Below are positions 44,748-51,891 of a DNA stretch of 51,891 nucleotides, in pieces (within the stretch, counting starts at the first letter, position 1; the number at the start of each line of letters is the position of its first letter). A program made the position numbers and the translations under genes. The stretch comes from Beijerinckiaceae bacterium. Its GTDB lineage: Bacteria > Pseudomonadota > Alphaproteobacteria > Rhizobiales > Beijerinckiaceae. Below the pieces are notes generated by a model. That model did no database searches, was not told where the DNA came from, and was given only the letters and a program-made list of their open reading frames with translations. Location of the stretch: NCBI GenBank assembly GCA_947475995.1, contig CANJNI010000032.1, positions 1-51,891 of the forward strand, read 5' to 3'.

Positions 44748-46423
44748 TTGCGAGCCGGATTGCCCGTTCGCTTTTTGACCTCTTGCGTGTGAGATTGCGA
44801 AGGTCGCGATATCGATGTCCCCAGCCGTTAAAGCACGAAGACGAGATTGCAGCATTGGGTTGTCCCGCCCGATTTTCGATTGTGGTTCCTGTCTATAATG
44901 CAAAGCCCGAATGGCTTCACGGCGTCGTTTCGTCGGTGCAGGCGCAGTGGTATCCGAATTGGGAGTTGATCCTCGCGGATGATGCGAGTCCTTCTGTGCA
45001 GACACGCGCCTTCCTAGAAAAACTCAATGATGAACGCATCATCGTCCGGCGCCTGGAACAAAACAGTGGTATCGCCGGCGCGACGAACGCTGCAATCGAA
45101 ATAGCTGCTGGCGACTATGTCGTCTTTCTCGACCATGATGACGAACTGACGCCAGACTGCCTTTTCGAGCTCGCCAAGCGAATCCGGTACGATAATCCGG
45201 ATTATCTCTACAGCGACGAAGACAAACTCGACGCGCGCGGACGATACGTCGAGCCTTTCTTCAAGCCCGATTGGTCGCCCGACACCCTCATGAGCACAAT
45301 GTACACCTGTCATGTCAGTTGCGTGCGCAAGTCCCTACTTGAAAAGGTCGGGCTTCTCCGCGAGGAATTCAATGGAGCTCAGGACTGGGATCTGGTGCTT
45401 CGCATCACCGAGCAGACGCAACGGATCGCGCATATTCCAAAGGTTCTCTATCACTGGCGCATCGTGGCTCAGTCAACATCGGGCGACCTTTCGGCAAAAC
45501 CTTATGCTGTCGAAGCGGGTCGGCGCGCGCGCGAATCCGCTCTCGAGAGACGCTTTTTGACCGGAACTTTTGCACCGCTCGATGGAATCTTCGGATTCTT
45601 CTCTCTCCAATATTCCTTCCCTGCGGACACAACTATCTCCGTCATAGTGGATCGAAGCAAGGCGCGGCAGGATCTCGCAGCTTGCATCCAATCAGTCGCC
45701 CGCAACTCCCCCGGTATGAGGCTTGAATTCATCGTGGTCGAGTCTTCGGCTGAGCCCGATGGGGTTGGTTCTGACGCCGCAGCATCAGGGCAACCATATA
45801 AAACGATAAACGTCAAAAAGGCTGATACACCGGCGGCGCGCTTGAACGCGGGGGCTGTTGCAGCGACGGGTGACCTCCTTCTTTTTCTCTCGGCCGACCT
45901 GCAACTGCAGAGCGATGGCGGTCTTGCTCGCATGGGGGGCTACGCGCTGTTACCGCATGTTGCGGCGGTCGGAGGAAAGATCCTGACACCTCGACTTGGG
46001 CGAATCCTGCATGCGGGGTTGCTGGATGGCCCCAAAGGACCTCGCCGCGCGTTTCTCCTTCAAGACCGGCTTTACAGGGGACACTTCTTGCGAAACCTGC
46101 TGGAATTCAACTGGTCGTCGGTGTCCGGCGATGCATTGATGATCCGCCGCGAGACGTTTCAGAGTCTCGGTCGTTTTCATACCAGCTACGTCCATGATTT
46201 GGCCGATGTCGATCTCTGCCGACTTGCGCTCGATGCCGGACTTTTCAATATAGTCTGCCCCTCGGTCGAATTTGCGGACAAAGGCTGGAGGGACGTCTTT
46301 CGGGAAACAGCCGCAGACGAGGACCTGCGTCTGTTGAGACATAGGATTCCATCATGCTCTGGGGAGGATCCGTACTACAATCCAAACCTGAGAGACGACG
46401 GCTCCTTCCAGCAAAAGCGTTAA
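44744..46423 (+). CDS. Glycosyltransferase family 2 protein, two-domain
   Basis: This 559-residue protein has a complete N-terminal GT2 domain from about residue 43 (FSIVVPVYNAKPEWLHGVVS). Motifs are VVFLDHDDELTPDCLFEL, YSDEDKLDARGRYVEP and FKPDWSPDTL, and the closing AQDWDLVLRIT and VLYHWR are also present. A second, weaker GT2-like domain starts near 290 (TTISVIVDRSKARQDL) and has FLSADLQLQSDGG where a DxD is expected, so it may be inactive. The start overlaps the previous gene by four bases. It probably adds sugars in the same glycan as its neighbours. Confidence 0.85.
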   Translation: MIASRIARSLFDLLRVRLRRSRYRCPQPLKHEDEIAALGCPARFSIVVPVYNAKPEWLHGVVSSVQAQWYPNWELILADDASPSVQTRAFLEKLNDERIIVRRLEQNSGIAGATNAAIEIAAGDYVVFLDHDDELTPDCLFELAKRIRYDNPDYLYSDEDKLDARGRYVEPFFKPDWSPDTLMSTMYTCHVSCVRKSLLEKVGLLREEFNGAQDWDLVLRITEQTQRIAHIPKVLYHWRIVAQSTSGDLSAKPYAVEAGRRARESALERRFLTGTFAPLDGIFGFFSLQYSFPADTTISVIVDRSKARQDLAACIQSVARNSPGMRLEFIVVESSAEPDGVGSDAAASGQPYKTINVKKADTPAARLNAGAVAATGDLLLFLSADLQLQSDGGLARMGGYALLPHVAAVGGKILTPRLGRILHAGLLDGPKGPRRAFLLQDRLYRGHFLRNLLEFNWSSVSGDALMIRRETFQSLGRFHTSYVHDLADVDLCRLALDAGLFNIVCPSVEFADKGWRDVFRETAADEDLRLLRHRIPSCSGEDPYYNPNLRDDGSFQQKR

Positions 46424-46536
46424 CCTAGCGTGATTTCGTTAAGCATGAGCCATCGAAGGGAACCGGAATTTACTCATCGCCTCTCGTTTGATGACTAGAA
46501 TGGTTTGATTGTCCCCAAACCGATGCGAAGCGCTTC

Positions 46537-48063
46537 ATGGCCGATTTCAATCTGGAAGGACCGAAATGGGCCTCTAGGGTCCTTTCGTGGAGTTTTGCAA
46601 CTGCCAACCTTGCCGGCCAGGCGGCCTACACGGCAATAACGCAATTGTTTTCGGCCGTTTCCTCGATATTTCAAAATGACGTCGCGTGGGCTTTTCAGCG
46701 CTGGTCCCAAGCCTCAAACCTTCAGTTCGTTCAACAGCCCGATAGCGCCACTGTGGGTATACGGCTCGGCTGGGGGCGGATCGACGGGCCCAATAACACA
46801 ATCGGAATCGCTTCCTATAGCCATTCCCAAGGCAGCTTCCTGCCGAACAACGTCATTGAATTTGACACCAGCGAAAACTGGGTGCTGGGCACCGATGGCG
46901 ATTATCACGTGTCTACCGCCAATGGTCCCGCCTTCCGGATCGTCGCGCTGCATGAAATCGGCCACCTGCTCGGGCTGGATCACTACAATGCAGAACCGGC
47001 TGTCATGAATTCCGTGCTATCCAGCGGGATCACCGATCTGACCCAGCACGACATCAACGGCATTCAGGCGCTTTACGGTCCGCCGCTGACATTGCCACCT
47101 GGTTTCAACGGGCTGGATTACATCGCCTCCTATCGCGACCTGTCCCGCGCAATGGGCGCCAACGAGCAGGCAGGTGCTGCCCATATGATTCAATATGGGT
47201 TCAACGAGGGGCGCACGACGACTTTCAACTCTCTCGAATATATCGCGTCCTACCGCGATCTAGCGGCCGCGCTAAACATCAACCGCGATGCGGGCGCTTC
47301 GCACATGATCACGTATGGATATAACGAGGGCAGAACCACAACGTTTAATTCACTCGAGTACATCGCTTCCTACAGCGATCTGGCGCGTGCATTCGGCGTG
47401 AATCGCGATGGTGGCGCATCCCACATGATCCAGTATGGCATGAACGAAGGACGCAAGACCTCCTTCAATGGGCTCGAATATATCGCCTCATATAGCGATC
47501 TCAGACGAGGCTACGGACTTAACCGCGATGCGGCCGCTGCCCACATGATCCAGTACGGTTTTGGCGAAGGGCGGAAGGTGACCTTTGACGGTCTGCACTA
47601 CATTGCGTCCTATGTCGATCTGATCAGGGCCTTCGGTGCAAACGACAACGCAGGAGCAGCACACCACATTCAATATGGAGCAAATGAAGGACGACGGAGC
47701 GGATTCAACGGCCTGAACTATATAGCGTCCTACGGCGACCTGATTCGCGGCTATGGCGTTGATGACGAGGCCGGTACGATGCACTTTATAACGGCAGGCG
47801 TGAATGAGGGGCGATCCGTGCGCTTCAGCGGTCTGTCCTACATTGCAGCCAGTCCGACGCTCATGCTGAAGTATGGCGCCGACAATGACGCAGGCGCCAG
47901 GGACTATATTTCGTCGGGCTTTTCGCAGGGCCGGCAGGCTGCTTTCGATGTCAGCGGATACTTCTCACAACACCCCAATCTCAACGGTAGATACGCATCT
48001 ACGGATGATTTTTTGATTGCGTACATCAACACTTATGCGTCTAGCGGCCAATTTCTGGTCTGA
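46537..48063 (+). CDS. Matrixin-type zinc metalloprotease with C-terminal 40-residue tandem repeats
   Basis: This 508-residue protein has a metzincin catalytic domain. Residues 139-149 read HEIGHLLGLDH (three His ligands and the catalytic Glu), followed by AVMNS with the Met-turn near 157. The upstream part (DVAWAFQRWSQASNLQFV) matches the start of matrixin/M10 domains. No Sec signal is seen, so export, if it happens, may use a type I system that reads a C-terminal signal; none is encoded in the window. From residue 190 seven repeats of 40 residues and one degenerate copy follow. The ribosome-binding site is weak. It lies between glycosyltransferase genes on the same strand. Confidence 0.82.
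   Translation: MADFNLEGPKWASRVLSWSFATANLAGQAAYTAITQLFSAVSSIFQNDVAWAFQRWSQASNLQFVQQPDSATVGIRLGWGRIDGPNNTIGIASYSHSQGSFLPNNVIEFDTSENWVLGTDGDYHVSTANGPAFRIVALHEIGHLLGLDHYNAEPAVMNSVLSSGITDLTQHDINGIQALYGPPLTLPPGFNGLDYIASYRDLSRAMGANEQAGAAHMIQYGFNEGRTTTFNSLEYIASYRDLAAALNINRDAGASHMITYGYNEGRTTTFNSLEYIASYSDLARAFGVNRDGGASHMIQYGMNEGRKTSFNGLEYIASYSDLRRGYGLNRDAAAAHMIQYGFGEGRKVTFDGLHYIASYVDLIRAFGANDNAGAAHHIQYGANEGRRSGFNGLNYIASYGDLIRGYGVDDEAGTMHFITAGVNEGRSVRFSGLSYIAASPTLMLKYGADNDAGARDYISSGFSQGRQAAFDVSGYFSQHPNLNGRYASTDDFLIAYINTYASSGQFLV
47104..48060 (+). repeat. Seven 120-bp tandem coding repeats plus one degenerate copy
   Basis: Exact 120-base spacing gives units starting at 47104, 47224, 47344, 47464, 47584, 47704 and 47824, with a worn copy at 47944. 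Each unit encodes 40 residues of the form F-N-G-L-x-Y-I-A-S-Y-x-D-L-x-R-A-x-G-x-N, then x-x-A-G-A-x-H-x-I-Q-Y-G-x-N-E-G-R. The first four are most alike; units 6 and 7 drift, and unit 8 keeps only F-x-x-x-x-Y and a Leu. Base-level differences are spread over the codons, so the array is not a very recent expansion. Confidence 0.95.
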
Positions 48064-48238
48064 CCGTTCGAGACGCATTCGAATTCAGGTGCGCACAAAC
48101 TGTCATCGACGCCAGCTTTCCGGTCGGCTTACGCTTGCGTTTGCTGCTATCCTGTGAGACATGCGCCAACATCTGTGCAATGCTAAACTCCTGCGCGCCA
48201 GGACGTCATTGTGTCATAAATTCAGGAGCTTATACCCG

Positions 48239-51200
48239 ATGTCGCGGTTTGCCAATCTCTTCCGGCTTTTGGCGCGCACGCGTCTTGGGGATGGATTTCG
48301 TGCGCAAATCGACGGTGCGGACTGGCTCAATTTCGACGAGGACGGCTATAGGGCAGGCCATCGTGACGTGGCTCTGGCGATAGAAAGTGGGGACTTGGCT
48401 TCGGGTTTCCAGCATTGGACGAGGAGCGGCGAAGCTGAGCGGCTGCCATGGAGCGGACTTTCTCCCTACCGCCGTCGCCGCGTGGGTACGGGCTCGGTCC
48501 AGCGGAGTGAACGGCTCAATATTCTTTTCTACGGCCCCGTCGGCGCGAAGAGCGGCTTGGGCGTCGGAGCCCGAGGTTATGTTGACGCGCTGACGCATCC
48601 CGACTGGAATCTGGAAGTCATCGACTCGTCAGCTTGCATTTATCTGGGAAGCCGACGCGGCAGCATCGCAATCCCCACGATCAAGCCCGATATTATAGTG
48701 ATAGATCACAATCCTGATGCACTAACCAACTTCTTCAAGTTGGTAGATCGAACGATTCTTGATGGCGCCTATGTCATTGGAATCTGGGTGTGGGAATTTC
48801 CTTCGCTTCGGCCGGAATGGGTCGAGCATTTTGCAGCCGTTGATCAGGTGTGGACGCCAAGCGAGTTCGCATCGAATGCTGTACGCTGCCTCGCCCCGTG
48901 CTCTGTCGAGGTGCGCACTGCTCCACATGTGGTGCGCGTGCCTGCGCATACACCACAATATGGAAGACAGCATTTCGGAATTCCTGAGAAGGCGTTCGTA
49001 TTCCTTAGCTCATTCGATGTTTCCAGCTATGTGGAACGAAAGAACCCAAATGCAGCGTTGCAGGCTTTTGTTGACGCCTTCGGGGAGGATCCGAATGTCG
49101 TTTTGCTGATGAAGTATCACTCGTCCGGCGCCAATCCGGTCGACATCAAGGCGATGCGGCGTGATTATCAGCGTTCGAATATCATCTTTCTCGACAGGAT
49201 GGTCGACGAAGCCGAGAATCACGCATTGAAAATTCTGACAGATTGTTTTGTTTCGTCACACCGTGCAGAAGGCTTCGGCATCAACATTGCTGAATCGATG
49301 TCGATAGAGCGACCGGTCATTTGCACAGACTATTCAGGGAACCGGGACTTCGCGAACGAGACTAATGCCTTCCCGATTCGCTACAAGCTCGTCGAGTCAC
49401 AGGCCAAGGATGGACCTTACGCAAGTGCAGGAGTCTGGGCCGATCCTGACGTGGGACATCTTTCGGAGCTGATGCGGCTTGTCCGTGGCGATAGTGAGAC
49501 GGTTGGGCGACGTGTGGCGAAGGCGAAGCGCGACATAAGCGCGTTGCTTTCCGTGGACGCTGTGGGCGCTCGCCTGCGCGACTATGTTGAGGATATTTTG
49601 CGTAAAGGATTTCCGCCCGAAGCGGATCTTTCGCGGCGTAAGCACTACGTATGGCGCTTTTCGTTGACCCAGACTTCCGTGCCCCATCGGCGCGCGGAGA
49701 TCGAGGCTCTTGCAACCCGGCCGAAATTCTCTGTGATCGTTCCGGTTTATAATATCGACAGTCAACTGCTCGAAGCTTGCGTGAATTCTGTTCGAGCCCA
49801 GTCCTATCCGTTTTGGGAGCTGTGCTTATGTGACGACAAATCCACACGTGAGGAAACTCGCGAAACCCTTCGGGGGCTGGTTGGAAAGGATCCGCGCATC
49901 AAGGTGCGCTGGATGGAAAGAAATGGTGGCATCTCGGTGGCGTCGAACGCTGCTGTAGAGATCGCGACGGGCGACTATCTGGCATTTCTCGATAACGACG
50001 ATACGATTCACCCGGATGCGCTGTTCCGATACGCACAGGCGATCGCTGCCGAGCCGGACGCCGATCTGCTTTACTGCGATGAGGACAAGATCGACTTCAA
50101 GGGAAACTACGTCGATCATTACCTGAAGCCGGACTGGTCTCCCGAGCATCTCGAGTCGTGCATGTATCTGTTGCACATGATGGTTGCACGCAAGAGTGTC
50201 TATCTGGCGTATGGTGGATATCGTGACATCTATACAGGCGCTCAGGATTACGACTATGCGCTGCGTATGTCCCGTGACAATCGTAAGATTGTCCATGTTC
50301 CGTATGTACTTTATCATTGGCGTATGATTCCAGGCTCGGCCTCGGCGCAGGTGGATGCCAAGCCCACAGCACTCATCAATGCGCGCAACGCACTTGCCGA
50401 CTACGCGGTCGTGAAATATGGCGAGGATGCATATGTAGAGGATGGCAAGCTGTTCGGGCTATTTCGGGTTCGTCGGGGCAGGCTGCATTCGCCGCCCGTT
50501 ACATTGGTAATGACGAGCAACAATGTTTCAAAGGATGTTCCAGGCCGTGGGCAAATCAATCTACCGGAGCATTTCCTTACGTCCATTCTCGAAAAAACGG
50601 ACTACCCCGACTTTCGCGTCGTCATCGCCAGCAATGGCGTGCTGACCGACAGATGCAGGGATCTGCTAAGGGCGAGTGGCGGCGAGGAAGTCATCTACCG
50701 TGGGTCTTCGAAAAAGTTCAATTTTGCGGACAAAGCGAACTTCTCCATCCGTTCGTCAAGAACAGAACTAGTCGTACTTCTCAATGACGACATGGAAATC
50801 ATTTCATCCGACTGGCTGCGTGCGCTCGTCGACCATGCGCAAAATCCGGACGTTGGTGCGGTGGGCGCCCGGCTGCTCTATCCAGACAACAGGATTCAAC
50901 ATGTCGGGATGTTCATTGGAGTGAACGACACGACGGCGCATATCTATCATGGTCACGACGCAGCGACGGTCGGTTACAATGGTTTCCCAATGATCGTGCG
51001 AAATTATTCCGCCGTGACGGGGGCCTGCATGGCGACGCGAATTTCAGTTTTCAATGAGGTAGGCGGGTTCGATACAAGTTTTGCAATTGACTACAATGAT
51101 ACGGATTTTTGTCTGAAGGTGCGTGCTGCGGGGTACCGCATTGTCTACAGCCCATTCGCAGAGCTTTATCACTTTGAAAGCCAGACGGCTGTGCGCACAC

Positions 51201-51337
51201 AGCAGGATCCGGCCGAACGAAATCTGTTCCTGAGTCGATGGAAGTCTTTGATCGATCGCGATCCCTACTTTAATCCTAATCTCGACAAATACAGCATCAC
51301 ATTCGCCGCCAAGAAAGCCGCATGGCCCGTTCAATAG
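48239..51337 (+). CDS. Three-domain glycosyltransferase (GT4-like plus two GT2)
   Basis: This very large protein has 1032 residues. An N-terminal piece (about 30-70) contains DEDGYRAGHRDVALAIESGD and HWTRSGEAER. A GT4-like domain (about 95-460) starts ILFYGPVGAKSGLGVGARGY and has the nucleotide-sugar motif HRAEGFGINIAESM near 340-353. A first GT2 domain begins near 494 (FSVIVPVYNIDSQLLEACVN) with FLDNDDTIHPDALF and LKPDWSPEHLE, and a second near 752 has LLNDDMEIISSDWL. Such chains of transferases build repeating polysaccharides. The ATG at 48239 has AGGAG ten bases upstream; a frame starting at 48161 is less likely. Confidence 0.85.
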   Translation: MSRFANLFRLLARTRLGDGFRAQIDGADWLNFDEDGYRAGHRDVALAIESGDLASGFQHWTRSGEAERLPWSGLSPYRRRRVGTGSVQRSERLNILFYGPVGAKSGLGVGARGYVDALTHPDWNLEVIDSSACIYLGSRRGSIAIPTIKPDIIVIDHNPDALTNFFKLVDRTILDGAYVIGIWVWEFPSLRPEWVEHFAAVDQVWTPSEFASNAVRCLAPCSVEVRTAPHVVRVPAHTPQYGRQHFGIPEKAFVFLSSFDVSSYVERKNPNAALQAFVDAFGEDPNVVLLMKYHSSGANPVDIKAMRRDYQRSNIIFLDRMVDEAENHALKILTDCFVSSHRAEGFGINIAESMSIERPVICTDYSGNRDFANETNAFPIRYKLVESQAKDGPYASAGVWADPDVGHLSELMRLVRGDSETVGRRVAKAKRDISALLSVDAVGARLRDYVEDILRKGFPPEADLSRRKHYVWRFSLTQTSVPHRRAEIEALATRPKFSVIVPVYNIDSQLLEACVNSVRAQSYPFWELCLCDDKSTREETRETLRGLVGKDPRIKVRWMERNGGISVASNAAVEIATGDYLAFLDNDDTIHPDALFRYAQAIAAEPDADLLYCDEDKIDFKGNYVDHYLKPDWSPEHLESCMYLLHMMVARKSVYLAYGGYRDIYTGAQDYDYALRMSRDNRKIVHVPYVLYHWRMIPGSASAQVDAKPTALINARNALADYAVVKYGEDAYVEDGKLFGLFRVRRGRLHSPPVTLVMTSNNVSKDVPGRGQINLPEHFLTSILEKTDYPDFRVVIASNGVLTDRCRDLLRASGGEEVIYRGSSKKFNFADKANFSIRSSRTELVVLLNDDMEIISSDWLRALVDHAQNPDVGAVGARLLYPDNRIQHVGMFIGVNDTTAHIYHGHDAATVGYNGFPMIVRNYSAVTGACMATRISVFNEVGGFDTSFAIDYNDTDFCLKVRAAGYRIVYSPFAELYHFESQTAVRTQQDPAERNLFLSRWKSLIDRDPYFNPNLDKYSITFAAKKAAWPVQ

Positions 51338-51352
51338 ATGGAATGAGAGGTC

Positions 51353-51673
51353 ATGAGCTTTCTTCCAAAGATCGAAAGCCTACTTTTCGATGTCAGGCTT
51401 TGGCCACCTGAGCGGTGGCTCGTCATATATGCCGTTCGCCGTTGGATTGCCGGGGGCGAAGCATCGCGCTCCGAGAAACGGGCTTTTGCGCTAATAGAAG
51501 AGCAGCGGCGTTTTCTTGTCGCTCTGGAAAAATCGGTTGGATCTAGCCTCGAATTAGAACCAATTCGCCAATCGCAAACAAAGGTTTGCGCCGGCGAACC
51601 TTTGAATTGGAGCTATTCGGATATTCTGTTGGCTATTTCCTTTTCCCATGTTCCTGGGTCATCTGGGTGGTGA
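51353..51673 (+). CDS. Hypothetical protein, possibly 3'-truncated
   Basis: This 106-residue frame follows the large glycosyltransferase by 15 bases, with GAGAGG five to ten bases before the ATG. The first 65 residues (SFLPKIESLLFDVRLWPPERWLVIYAVRRW ... helical, charged) look like real coding sequence. The last 25 residues lack that character and the stop lies inside the convergent rmlA remnant. The gene may have been cut by a rearrangement. I do not recognise a family. Confidence 0.45.
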   Translation: MSFLPKIESLLFDVRLWPPERWLVIYAVRRWIAGGEASRSEKRAFALIEEQRRFLVALEKSVGSSLELEPIRQSQTKVCAGEPLNWSYSDILLAISFSHVPGSSGW

Positions 51674-51780
51674 GATTATCGGATTTTCTGCGGCGATTTT
51701 TGTTAGGTAGCTTCCGTACGAGCTTTTGGCGAGTGGCTGGGCGAGTTTGAGCAGCTGGGGCTGGTCGATGAAGCCGAGTT
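51659..51780 (-). pseudogene. rmlA: 3' end of glucose-1-phosphate thymidylyltransferase gene (rmlA), cut by an insertion sequence
   Basis: Read on the minus strand, the frame ending at the TGA at 51661-51659 encodes LGFIDQPQLLKLAQPLAKS, then SYGSYLTKIAAENP. This is the well-known C-terminus of RmlA (GFID..QL..LA.PL.K..YG.YL). The match stops at the base pair before 51781, where the IS21-like end begins, and the expected upstream Ile-Ala-x-Arg codons are replaced by other sequence. RmlA makes dTDP-glucose for rhamnose synthesis, which fits the glycosyltransferases nearby. Only this remnant of the gene is visible; the rest may lie beyond the window. Confidence 0.72.
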
Positions 51781-51891
51781 TGTTGATTTCCACTGAGAAC
51801 TGACCCGGGATTTCCACCGAGAAGTGACCCGGCTTGATGATGTATTTGGGTCAGGTTGTCGTCAAGTTTCGGTTCTTCTCCTTGTTGGGCC
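51781..51891. mobile_element. End of an IS21-like insertion sequence (continues past the window)
   Basis: The element starts with TG at 51781, as IS21-family ends do. It has two tandem copies of a 24-base terminal repeat containing TTTCCACTGAGAACTGACCC and its variant. Repeated terminal binding sites of exactly this kind are typical of IS21/IstA elements. No transposase reading frame can be confirmed in the remaining 60 bases. The other end and any target duplication are outside the window. Confidence 0.7.
51785..51832 (+). repeat. Two tandem 24-base IS terminal repeats
   Basis: Copy 1 at 51785-51808 and copy 2 at 51809-51832 differ at two positions (T/C at the tenth base, C/G at the sixteenth). 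Both contain the TTTCCAC-x-GAGAA-x-TGACCCGG core. They are presumably the transposase-binding sites near the end of the IS21-like element. Confidence 0.85.

Noticed and set aside
1..51891. CRISPR array
   Set aside because: No set of short direct repeats with unique spacers; the only regular array is the 120-base coding repeat in the protease gene.

Overview
The window is high-GC DNA from an alphaproteobacterium, most likely of the order Hyphomicrobiales (Rhizobiales). The evidence is the rpmB / cobT-cobS-dnaJ-like / bolA neighbourhood, a Mic60 (mitofilin-like) gene directly upstream of hemY, the CobS/CobT aerobic cobaltochelatase, and an APS-reductase type cysH-cysD-cysN operon. I could not place it to genus. 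The window holds about 46 protein genes, two of them partial at its edges or broken, plus one tRNA gene, three hairpin terminators and several candidate operator sites.

Layout. 0.2-4.0 kb (minus): a three-gene ferric iron ABC importer (substrate-binding protein, fused permease, ATPase) with a candidate Irr-type iron box in its promoter. 4.0-6.6 kb (minus): a siderophore-interacting flavoprotein, a luciferase-like oxidoreductase and a beta-carbonic anhydrase. 6.8-11.4 kb (plus): a CitE-like lyase, mic60, hemY, tRNA-Thr(CGT) and a small hypothetical gene. 11.4-16.8 kb: a TMEM175-type channel, rpmB with a strong terminator, cobT, cobS, a J-domain protein and bolA. 16.8-29.6 kb is mixed: an exported hypothetical protein, an orphan BMP-family binding protein, a thiolase, a D,D-carboxypeptidase, a CobW-type GTPase, a TusA-type protein, a truncated acyl-CoA-ligase-like protein, a FemAB/GNAT-like protein, a hydratase, a racemase-like protein and a cupin.

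29.8-33.1 kb is the sulfate-assimilation operon cysH-cysD-cysN. Its CysN carries an extra C-terminal hydrophobic domain in place of APS kinase. 33.1-40.6 kb looks like one regulon for an organic acid or aromatic compound: a MarR regulator, livH / livM-livG fusion / livF on the plus strand, and on the facing strand enoyl-CoA hydratase, SDR dehydrogenase, 4-hydroxybenzoyl-CoA-type thioesterase and livK. The two divergent promoter regions share half-sites, which suggests that one regulator controls both.

40.7-51.9 kb is a cell-surface polysaccharide region. It has a DMT transporter, kdsD (Kdo precursor), three large multi-domain glycosyltransferases, and between them a matrixin-type metalloprotease ending in seven tandem 40-residue repeats. 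The DNA here is visibly richer in A and T than the rest. The window ends with the last 39 codons of rmlA (dTDP-rhamnose synthesis), apparently cut by an IS21-like element whose end lies at 51781.

A recurring layout feature is that six tail-to-tail gene pairs meet within six bases, leaving no room for a terminator, while only two convergent pairs have a clear hairpin terminator.
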